Program-made: the position numbers and the translations under genes
The notes under the pieces: model-generated
Databases searched by the model: none
Told to the model about the DNA's origin: nothing
Seen by the model: only the letters and a program-made list of their open reading frames with translations
Source of the DNA: Bacteroidota bacterium
GTDB lineage: Bacteria; Bacteroidota; Bacteroidia; Chitinophagales; Chitinophagaceae
Direction: 5' to 3'
Assembly (NCBI GenBank): GCA_028876495.1
Contig: JAGWRO010000066.1
Coordinates: forward strand, 1 to 40,531
Length of the DNA: 40,531 nucleotides
In this document: one piece after another, positions 8,432 to 15,720 of the stretch
How positions within the stretch are numbered: the stretch's first letter is position 1
Layout: each line of letters starts with the position of its first letter

Positions 8432-10498
8432 TTAATTAATTCTGACCTCAATTATCTTACTCGTATCTATACCCAAAATATCCACCACCTTAACCATCAC
8501 TTTATACTTTCCAGCTTTCTTATATTCATGAGAGATACTCGTAAATTCTAAAGTTGGATTTTTCTTGGTGCGGAAGCTTTGCCATTCGTTTTCGAATAAA
8601 TAATTACCTGTCCATTTTTCTTCCGTTTCACCTTGATCATTTTTAATTTTGATAATTTCCTTCTTGTCTTCATAATTAAAATCAATGGCCCAATAGTCTA
8701 CCCAATCTGACCAATCTTTTGTGAGGACTTCTTTTGAAATAATTCCCAATTCTGTTTTCTGTAATTTCAATATTTGACCGTCCTCGATAATAACTCTGGA
8801 GCCTTTACGCATGGATTTTTCAATGTCTTCAATGTCATCTTGTGTATAGTGGGTAACAAAATCAGTTAATTCAATCGTAAGCGTTTTCCCTTTTATTTTT
8901 TCTTTGGTATTGAGATATGCAACATCATAAAATTTCACCTGTCCCTTTTCAACAGCTCTTTTGTCGAACACATCTTTAGGAATATATTTTAAAGTGATTG
9001 ACACACCCTTTTCTCTTAATTCCTGGATGAATTGAGGTGTTAGTCCCATTTCAAATTCAAAACCTAATACGTCCACTTGGGTGTACAATTTCTGTTTGCA
9101 CTCTTCAAAAATATCCAGAAGCCGGCTTTGAGTAACGGGCACATCTAATGGGCCAACATTTACAAACCTTCCTGCTTTGCTACCATGTAGTGTTTCGCAA
9201 CCAGTAATGCGCTTTGCCTTGTAGGCTTCCAATATTAGATTAACATATAAATCTTCTTTTGCTTTACGTTTACCGTTCGTAAGGTCATCCATAAAAAACT
9301 GGCGCTCATACTTACCAAGGTTCAGCAATTCAAAAGCACGAAAATCTTTTCCTGATGCCTGTAATTCTCTTTGAACTCCAATCAATCTTTTTCGTGTTGT
9401 GTGAATGGCAAATCTTCCTAAGTCAGTTGTTATCCATTTACGCCCTAACTTTTCAGCAACTGCTGCTGTTGTGCCGCTGCCACAAAAGAAATCAGCAATT
9501 AAATCACCTGCATTGGATGAAGCTTTGATGATGCGTTCAAGTAAAGCCCAAGGTTTTTCGGTTGGATATCCAGTGCGCTTTATACCGTCATTTGGGAATC
9601 GTTGCGCAATTGCCATTTCCCACCAGTCTTCAGGAATTTTCCCTTCATTTAATTCATAATTATCAGCGATAAAGCCGGATCCACGCAGACCATCTTTAAA
9701 ATTTTCTTTAGTTTTTTCACTATGAGCCATTCTAATGTCATTATCATTGAATAACCATTTATCAGATTTTGTATACCAAAGGATATTATCATGCTTTCTA
9801 TTGAATTGCTTCATACCGGGCGAACCAGGGCCTTGATAGCACCAGATTATTTCATTTCTAAAATTCTCAATTGAGACACCAATTATGTCATTCAATATTA
9901 ATCTTAAATAGGCAGTCATTCTCCAATCACAGTGCACATAAATACTTCCATCTTCAGCTAATAAATTATGCATCAACTTCAATCGCTCATACATCATTGT
10001 CAAGTATGAAGAAATTCCTTTTCCCCATGTATCCCTGTAAGCAATTTCTTCAATCACGCTTTGTTTCTTTTCGGCGGTTTCTCCACCAATTTCAATATTA
10101 AAACCAAAGTCCGCGCCTACGGCAAAAGGCGGGTCAATATAGATAAGTTTTAGTCCGCCTTCTTTTTCTATTTCTTCACGCATAGGGCCGTTTGCAAGAG
10201 AAGAAAGAATAAGTTTATTATCGCCCCAAATAAGTTTATTTGTCCATCCCTGTAATTGCCTTCCCCTTGTATCAAACATCTCTAAAGCATCTCCGCCTTT
10301 TTTATTTTCTTTTCGCGGTTCATCAATATGTTCAATACTATGGAATGGTAATGTCACATTCGTAACATCTTCCTTTCTTCCGTTCCAAAAAAGAAAAACA
10401 TCTTCTTCGTCTGTAAAAAGTTTGTATATAAATTCTTTGGGCAATTTTTCACCTGCCTTTATTAGTTCAATTATTTTATTTTTATCGCTTTCGTTCAT
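8432..10498 (-). CDS. mod: Type III restriction-modification methyltransferase (Mod)
   Basis: 688-residue site-specific adenine methyltransferase that modifies the recognition site and gives specificity to the Res subunit. Motif IV DPPF is at residues 122-125 and the SAM-binding motif FFCGSGTT at about 337-344; this order (IV before I) defines the beta class used by type III Mod proteins. The region between them would hold target recognition. The C-terminal 100 residues end in a beta-rich stretch (KAGKYKVMVKVVDILGID) that resembles a PKD-like fold. The gene lies 17 bases after the GxxExxY gene, which separates it from res. In classical type III systems mod usually precedes res, so the order here is reversed. 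Confidence 0.93.
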   Translation of the reverse strand: MNESDKNKIIELIKAGEKLPKEFIYKLFTDEEDVFLFWNGRKEDVTNVTLPFHSIEHIDEPRKENKKGGDALEMFDTRGRQLQGWTNKLIWGDNKLILSSLANGPMREEIEKEGGLKLIYIDPPFAVGADFGFNIEIGGETAEKKQSVIEEIAYRDTWGKGISSYLTMMYERLKLMHNLLAEDGSIYVHCDWRMTAYLRLILNDIIGVSIENFRNEIIWCYQGPGSPGMKQFNRKHDNILWYTKSDKWLFNDNDIRMAHSEKTKENFKDGLRGSGFIADNYELNEGKIPEDWWEMAIAQRFPNDGIKRTGYPTEKPWALLERIIKASSNAGDLIADFFCGSGTTAAVAEKLGRKWITTDLGRFAIHTTRKRLIGVQRELQASGKDFRAFELLNLGKYERQFFMDDLTNGKRKAKEDLYVNLILEAYKAKRITGCETLHGSKAGRFVNVGPLDVPVTQSRLLDIFEECKQKLYTQVDVLGFEFEMGLTPQFIQELREKGVSITLKYIPKDVFDKRAVEKGQVKFYDVAYLNTKEKIKGKTLTIELTDFVTHYTQDDIEDIEKSMRKGSRVIIEDGQILKLQKTELGIISKEVLTKDWSDWVDYWAIDFNYEDKKEIIKIKNDQGETEEKWTGNYLFENEWQSFRTKKNPTLEFTSISHEYKKAGKYKVMVKVVDILGIDTSKIIEVRIN

Positions 10499-10515
10499 AT
10501 CGTCAGAATCAGGAT

Positions 10516-10911
10516 TTACTTGATTTTTAGATTTACAGGATTGTATTTTGGATTAAATATCTCTTTGAATCGTAGGCTGTTTGCGCCAAAATTTATCAGT
10601 AAGCCAATTGCAAGATCATAGGCGACTAAATAGTTTTTGACTTGTGCAAGGTGCACATCTTCTAAATTAATCAATGCTTTCAGTTCAACCATAACCTTAC
10701 CCTCTACAACAAAATCCGCCCTTCGAGTGCCGACTTCAGTACCCTCATAAAAAATAGTTTGCTCTATCTCTCTTCCATAATTTAATTTCATTTTCTCCAA
10801 CTCAATAACAAGGCAACGCTGATAAATAACTTCCTGAAAACCGTTGCCCAGTGTATTGTGCACTTTCATTGCACAGCCATTTATCTTATATGTTATTTCG
10901 TCTAGCTCCAT
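10516..10911 (-). CDS. GxxExxY family protein (PD-(D/E)xK-like)
   Basis: 131 residues with the family signature GFQEVIY (Gly24, Glu27, Tyr30). A PD-(D/E)xK-type core follows: Asp66 in RRADFVV, and Glu76-x-Lys78 in VMVELKA. These proteins (PDDEXK_3 family) are predicted nucleases of unknown role, frequent in Bacteroidetes and often near restriction genes. Here it sits between res and mod with gaps of only 6 and 17 bases, so it is part of the transcription unit. Whether it is a working nuclease or a DNA-binding helper cannot be told from sequence. Confidence 0.88.
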   Translation of the reverse strand: MELDEITYKINGCAMKVHNTLGNGFQEVIYQRCLVIELEKMKLNYGREIEQTIFYEGTEVGTRRADFVVEGKVMVELKALINLEDVHLAQVKNYLVAYDLAIGLLINFGANSLRFKEIFNPKYNPVNLKIK

Positions 10912-10917
10912 ATCATG

Positions 10918-13596
10918 TCAATCTTTTAATCCTCTTAATCCTGATTCAGACACTTTCACCAAATCAGAAAATGATCTTAAATCCTTCTTTACATCTTCCC
11001 ACTTTTCCTGTTTTACGTAAACAGGTGTATATGTGTATTCATTTTGCGCTTTATTAATATCGGTGCACCACGTTACAAGGCGTTTTATTTTTCTTATATC
11101 ATCAAGGTCTTCCCTTCCTTTTGTTTCCAAAACATAAAAAGTATCAGGCGCGGTCTTAACAAAGAAATCGGGAAAATACGCGGCAATATTTCCATCTTCT
11201 TTTTGATACTCTATACTAAAATTAATTCCGCCTTCTCCTATCGTATTTTTTGCATATGATATAACATCATCAAACTTGCTTTCCATGTAACCAGCTACTT
11301 CCAGTTCAAAAGGATTGTCAGCAATAATTTTATTAAACACCGACTTTTTTGAACTAATGTAATCCTGGCTATTTGCAATTTGTGGTTTGGCAAGTTTTAA
11401 GGAAATATAATCCTTTATTTCAGCAGTTCCTTTGTCAGTTATTGTCAATTCATCAATAGCTTTTTTAAATGAACTCTTCAGAATCTGTTTTGCATTTATT
11501 TCCGAAAGGTTTCTCATTGTTTGGGGATCACTCAGTTCAACTTCTTTGGTAAAAAGCTGATATTTTACAAAACTTTCTACTTTCGGATATAGAATATTAA
11601 ACCCGCTTATCAAGCGACTATCTTTTAAGATAACAGAAGTAAAAAAGCCGATTACATTTCTAAAATCAGGCACAGAATTTTTAAAAACCGTCTTATGCGA
11701 AAATTCACCGTCAATGTCATTAAACACAATTTCTTTTAACTCATCATCATTAAACTTTTTGAATGCAATCTTTTCATTTTCAAACTTGCTTACATCAATA
11801 AGTTCCAAATTCTTAAACTCCCGGTAAAACCTCGGACTCATCTGTGGAATTGGAATATCAAGTGCATCTAAATCCTTAGCAGGATTTTCTTTATCTACTT
11901 CGATAATAACAGGTGTCTTTGTTTTGGTTCCTCTGCCCATAGGGCTGTATTGAAATTCTACGCCTTCAGTTTTCAGGCTTTCTACAAATTCCAAAAAAGC
12001 AGGGGTTCCGACGACAACTAACTTCTCATTACTATTCAATGAAAACATTTTTCTTAATCCTCTTCCAATAGTTTGTTCCGGCAATATCTTGGAGTCAGCG
12101 CCAAAAGGACGAAGGCCAACAACTGTGGTAACATTTTTAACATCCCAACCTTCACGAAGCATCAACACAGAAACTACAGCCTTGTATGGTGATTGATCCT
12201 TGTCAATCTCATCCGCTGCTTTACGCAATTTTTCTAACTCTTCTTTATCTTTCTTGCTTGAACCACTTTCGTTAATTTCCCCTGAATTATTAGTGTGGAT
12301 TGTAAGAACCGAATTTTTTAATAATGGATAATTCGTCTCCAAAAATTCTGCTGCCTGATCAGCCTCTTTGGTACTCATGGTCATGATAAAAAGAATAGGA
12401 GTTTTTATATTTTTGAACTCCTCATATTGTTGGTGCCATTCCAAATAACCCAGGTCTATGTAATCACGATAACGTTCTATAAAATCAGATGAATCTTTCT
12501 CATGAATTTTTTGCCTTGACGCTTCATCCGGTAATACCGGTGACTTCACGACACTTTGCCTGATAGCTTCAACCAGTGGATAATCACAAATGGTTTGAAC
12601 AAAAATGGCTCCGTTATTATGTCTTGGAGTTGCAGAAAAATCAGCTTGCAAACTAATACCATAATCGTTTTTCAATTTCAATTTGTTACTGATATCTTCT
12701 ATACTTTTAAACCAGGCTAAGGATTTGTCATGTATATGATGTGCTTCATCATTTAAAACAACAAGATCTTTTATTTTATCGCTACGCAACACTTTTCCTA
12801 AATCCAGTCCTCTCGAAGTATCTGCATCCGGCTTTGGTTTTACTCCAAGAAATATATCTTCAAATGTTTGCTCAGGCTCTTCGTTAAAAAATACACGATG
12901 GATATTTGTAAGAAAAATATTTCCAGACTCTGTGATCGGTTTTAATTCATCCTGTATATGAAGCGTTAATTGAAAATCATTTCTCCAGTCGTTGTCATCA
13001 AATCCGTTTTCTGGTATGAATGGCTCTTCAAAAAACATCTTCAATCCATCAAAATCTTTAAGCAACCTATTTAAAACGATTATGTTGGGCGCGACCACTA
13101 AAAAGTCTTTTGATAAGGTACTCTTTGCTTCATAAAGTTTGTGGAAATAAGACCAAACTAAAGTAAGCCCCATCACTTTTGTTTTACCGGAACCAGTAGC
13201 CATCTTTACAACATAGCGTGTCCATGTTTCATCAAAGTGTCCTGTACTCATGCGGTTCGAAGAATCAAACTTCATCAACTCATATTTATCTTTAGCTTCA
13301 GCAACCTCATACAAATAGATAATCGATTCGATAGCCTCTCTTTGAGAAAAGAAAAAGCAAAATTCCTTTTGTCCAATTAAATGCTCCTGGTTAAACCAAA
13401 AATTTAATAAAGAAATTGAAGTAGCTGATGCACCTTTATAATTTGCATCCCGCCATTTTTCAACAGCTATCCTAATCTTATAGACAAGTGGCGGCAATAG
13501 CTTTTCATAAGCATTTTGAAATGCATCCATTTGATCTTGAGCTGGAGCCCATCGTTCGCTCGGAGTTAAGATTTGAAAAGGGTTAGTTTTGTTCAT
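10918..13596 (-). CDS. res: Type III restriction enzyme, helicase/nuclease subunit (Res)
   Basis: 892-residue SF2 translocase with a C-terminal nuclease. Walker A TGSGKT is at residues 134-139, the DEAH box at 283-286, and motif VI appears as QTIGRGLRKM. The C-terminal PD-(D/E)xK site reads FPDFF...VLETKG, with Asp810, Glu824 and Lys826. Res proteins use ATP to signal along DNA between sites and then cut, in complex with Mod. It is the first gene of the six-gene operon, and the start ATG is preceded by about 130 bases with no other gene. All motifs are present, so it is probably active. Confidence 0.93.
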   Translation of the reverse strand: MNKTNPFQILTPSERWAPAQDQMDAFQNAYEKLLPPLVYKIRIAVEKWRDANYKGASATSISLLNFWFNQEHLIGQKEFCFFFSQREAIESIIYLYEVAEAKDKYELMKFDSSNRMSTGHFDETWTRYVVKMATGSGKTKVMGLTLVWSYFHKLYEAKSTLSKDFLVVAPNIIVLNRLLKDFDGLKMFFEEPFIPENGFDDNDWRNDFQLTLHIQDELKPITESGNIFLTNIHRVFFNEEPEQTFEDIFLGVKPKPDADTSRGLDLGKVLRSDKIKDLVVLNDEAHHIHDKSLAWFKSIEDISNKLKLKNDYGISLQADFSATPRHNNGAIFVQTICDYPLVEAIRQSVVKSPVLPDEASRQKIHEKDSSDFIERYRDYIDLGYLEWHQQYEEFKNIKTPILFIMTMSTKEADQAAEFLETNYPLLKNSVLTIHTNNSGEINESGSSKKDKEELEKLRKAADEIDKDQSPYKAVVSVLMLREGWDVKNVTTVVGLRPFGADSKILPEQTIGRGLRKMFSLNSNEKLVVVGTPAFLEFVESLKTEGVEFQYSPMGRGTKTKTPVIIEVDKENPAKDLDALDIPIPQMSPRFYREFKNLELIDVSKFENEKIAFKKFNDDELKEIVFNDIDGEFSHKTVFKNSVPDFRNVIGFFTSVILKDSRLISGFNILYPKVESFVKYQLFTKEVELSDPQTMRNLSEINAKQILKSSFKKAIDELTITDKGTAEIKDYISLKLAKPQIANSQDYISSKKSVFNKIIADNPFELEVAGYMESKFDDVISYAKNTIGEGGINFSIEYQKEDGNIAAYFPDFFVKTAPDTFYVLETKGREDLDDIRKIKRLVTWCTDINKAQNEYTYTPVYVKQEKWEDVKKDLRSFSDLVKVSESGLRGLKD

Positions 13597-13715
13597 TTAT
13601 ATGACTACGTTACAAATTTTATCCTTTTTACTGAAAACGGATTTATTCGCAGCTTTTTTAATTATACTTGTAGTTTCTCTAAAGGGTAACAGTTAGTTTT
13701 TTAGGGAACTGATTT

Positions 13716-13723
13716 CAAATATA
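13716..13723 (-). promoter_or_regulatory. Possible Bacteroidetes -7 element upstream of res
   Basis: Read on the minus strand, TATATTTG matches the Bacteroidetes -7 consensus TAnnTTTG exactly, about 120 bases before the res start. No clear -33 TTTG is visible at the right distance, so this is only a candidate. Confidence 0.25.
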
Positions 13724-13881
13724 CAATTATTGAATTTAAAAATCTTACTGCTAAATAAAAATCTTCCTTTTTCCTTGGTTTACTGTGCTGCTTTCATCTT
13801 TAGGTTTGCACGGAAAGTGCACATTCCAATTTACAAGCTTGCGTGTGAAGTAAAAAAAGGATGGCGAATTACCATCCTTTT

Positions 13882-13961
13882 TTTCCTACACTTCCTCCGT
13901 TTCCTGAAACATCATATTGATGTAATGATCTTTCTTTTCATGGTGCACTATGCCTTTTTTT
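13882..13961 (-). repeat. Duplicated gene tail, copy A
   Basis: On the minus strand this encodes a C-terminal tail reading KKGIVHHEKKDHYINMMFQE and a stop at 13886-13888. It matches copy B at 14684-14763 (offset 802 bases). The parent gene is not recognised. Confidence 0.7.
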
Positions 13962-14508
13962 GGAACTATGCGGAAGGTAGTTTGACCAATCTTCTATGCT
14001 TTTATGTTGTCTTAAGTCTTGCAAAGAGTAATTTTTTGCGAAGGGTACTGAAAAACGACGCTTTTTGGCAACATCTGTTAAGTAAAATTTGCCATCGGCT
14101 GATTGCATTTTCAGTTGACTACAATTTGTAGTCAACTGACTTCCCTCTGCTTTTAACCTTGTTTTTAATACACTCCAATACTTTCTTGGATTCGGACTGT
14201 CGGTAAGAATACCTATTACGATGCTACCGTCTTTGCTTTTTACTCTTGCTATAAAATCTGTTTAGTACAGCCGGTCTTTCCCATCTTTTACATAAGGAAT
14301 GATGAACCCAAGAAAGTGATTTTTTGCATACGAATCAACTGAATCCAGCTCTTCTAAAGTTTTGGCACAAATACCTTCCCAAACTGCTGAATCAGATTTA
14401 AAAAATCTGCGGCCTTTACAAATATTATTATAATCTAAACTTCCTTCACTGTCTGTATCGTAATGTAAGGTGGGCTCTTTATAAGGAGAATTTAAAATCG
14501 GGTGTCGT
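13938..14508 (-). pseudogene. Collapsed type III Res relic joined to Bro-N fragment
   Basis: Minus-strand translation from 14508 gives [21 protein letters not shown], which resembles the N-terminus of BPTD_3080-type restriction helicases. It is followed directly by a C-terminal-like part ([47 protein letters not shown]). The whole helicase core is missing. One in-frame stop (14262-14264) interrupts it. The frame then continues into ILTDSPNPRKYWSVLKTR and QLTTNCSQLKMQSADGKFY, typical of the Bro-N phage antirepressor domain, and ends at 13938. These are fragments of at least two genes. Family names are from memory of conserved motifs. Confidence 0.6.
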
Positions 14509-14683
14509 TAGTCATGATAATTAAAGGTCGACAATGTAAGAAAATATTTTAAAAAATATTTATTGTAGCGAAAGTCTGATAGCAATTGAAGCATGAATAT
14601 AATTAAGAATCATGAGAAATTATAAAGAAAATACAGAAGAATAAAAATCGGTTTTTTATTCTTCTGTTGAATCGCACCCTCCA

Positions 14684-14763
14684 TTTCCTACACTTCCTTA
14701 ATTTCCTCAAACATCCTTTTGATGTAATGATCTTTCTTTTCATGGTGTAAAATTCCTTTTTTA
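14684..14763 (-). repeat. Duplicated gene tail, copy B
   Basis: Minus-strand translation gives KKGILHHEKKDHYIKRMFEE and a stop, close to copy A. Upstream the open frame can be followed back through DKTAEGYIGDFS to about 14809, where it is lost. Confidence 0.7.
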
Positions 14764-14833
14764 GAAAAGTCGCCAATGTAGCCTTCGGCGGTTTTATCGC
14801 AATGGCCAAACTAAAAATCTTTCCTATTATTAA

Positions 14834-15610
14834 ATGACATTTTATTCTACTACATATAAGTTTTGCGAAAAAAAGCGTTCTACCTGTATAAAAGCGATCG
14901 ATATGTTAGTTCCCGCAATGAATCACCAGGAAATAGCTGCGCAAATAAAAAGAGAATATCATAAAATTTTTGCTACCACCCTGTTACGGGTAGGTGCTGA
15001 ATACGACAGGGAAAGAAGAAAACTGAAGGTTTCCAAAGAAGCTATCTATCCAAAAGAGTATGAGATAAAAACAGCCGGTAAAAACAACTGGATCATCTTT
15101 TTGCACAAAGGGCCGGGTGAAAAAAAATATACCGGAACGCAAAGCCTCTGTGTTTTGTGCGTAGTATATTATTATAGTGATAAAGGGCTTATGGCTTACT
15201 ATGTGCCGGAAGATGATGCGCTGCTTACAGGATTTACAGCACACTTTTTTAAAAGATATAATGAGCGCCTTCGCCTGAACCTGCCGAACCCGGTTGAGAT
15301 TGTAAAAGCATTTTTTAGAAAAGGGATGTACTGCACCCTTAAAATAGTGGAAAGAAATAACAGGCCTCATATAATAGCCTTTGGAGTGGATGGGATCAGG
15401 TTTGCAGAAATAATGTACGACTTCACCTACGTGGAATGGAGGACGTTTGTGCCGCGCGAACTGGCTTTCCGCAAGCAGGTTGAACTGGAACGCGAACTTA
15501 CAGAGGAACTTATGAGGGAAATGCGTGAAAGTGAAAAGGAAGAAACGTACAATCCGCTGCTTGTGACTAAATTAAAAAACAGGGTGGTTTCGTTACCGAT
15601 GGCTTCTTAG
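14834..15610 (+). CDS. Hypothetical protein, only plus-strand gene
   Basis: 258 residues if translated from the first ATG. More likely starts are Met24 (14903) or Met29 (14918), because the 20 or so residues before them look like non-coding sequence. I do not recognise the family. The middle is a mixed alpha/beta domain including WIIFLHKGPG, YYYSDKGLMAYYVPEDD and an aromatic-rich TGFTAHFFKRYNERLRL segment. The C-terminus is strongly charged and helical (about residues 210-240, Glu/Arg rich). No signal peptide, membrane segment or catalytic motif stands out. It is flanked by a gene graveyard and by the end of the phosphonate locus, so the context gives no function. Confidence 0.7.
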   Translation: MTFYSTTYKFCEKKRSTCIKAIDMLVPAMNHQEIAAQIKREYHKIFATTLLRVGAEYDRERRKLKVSKEAIYPKEYEIKTAGKNNWIIFLHKGPGEKKYTGTQSLCVLCVVYYYSDKGLMAYYVPEDDALLTGFTAHFFKRYNERLRLNLPNPVEIVKAFFRKGMYCTLKIVERNNRPHIIAFGVDGIRFAEIMYDFTYVEWRTFVPRELAFRKQVELERELTEELMREMRESEKEETYNPLLVTKLKNRVVSLPMAS

Positions 15611-15720
15611 AGCAATTAGCAATTAGCGGTCAGCAATCAGCTGGCAGGAGAGGACGGGTGAGGCTTTAGCCAATCCGTAAATCCGGGGCAAAAGGGAGGA
15701 TGTTGGCAATGACAAAACAA

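Larger units (their letters stand above)
13597..14833. other. Gene graveyard between the defence operon and the plus-strand gene
   Basis: About 1.2 kb with no intact gene. It holds relics read on the minus strand: a collapsed type III Res gene running into a Bro-N fragment (13938-14508), and two copies of the same gene tail (13882-13961 and 14684-14763). The remaining bases at 13597-13880 and 14510-14600 show no recognisable coding relic. Confidence 0.7.

Noticed and set aside
13730-14131. Plus-strand open frame of 133 codons
   Set aside because: It lies opposite the Res/Bro-N relic and gene tail, has no recognisable domain, and its composition looks like the reverse of coding sequence.
14603-14809. 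Minus-strand open frame of 68 codons as a small gene
   Set aside because: It is out of frame with the recognisable duplicated tail in the same place, so it is a shadow of a relic.
15611-15720. GCAATTAGCAATTAGC-type short repeat as a CRISPR or regulatory array
   Set aside because: Only two to three imperfect short copies occur; it is more like scattered intergenic filler.
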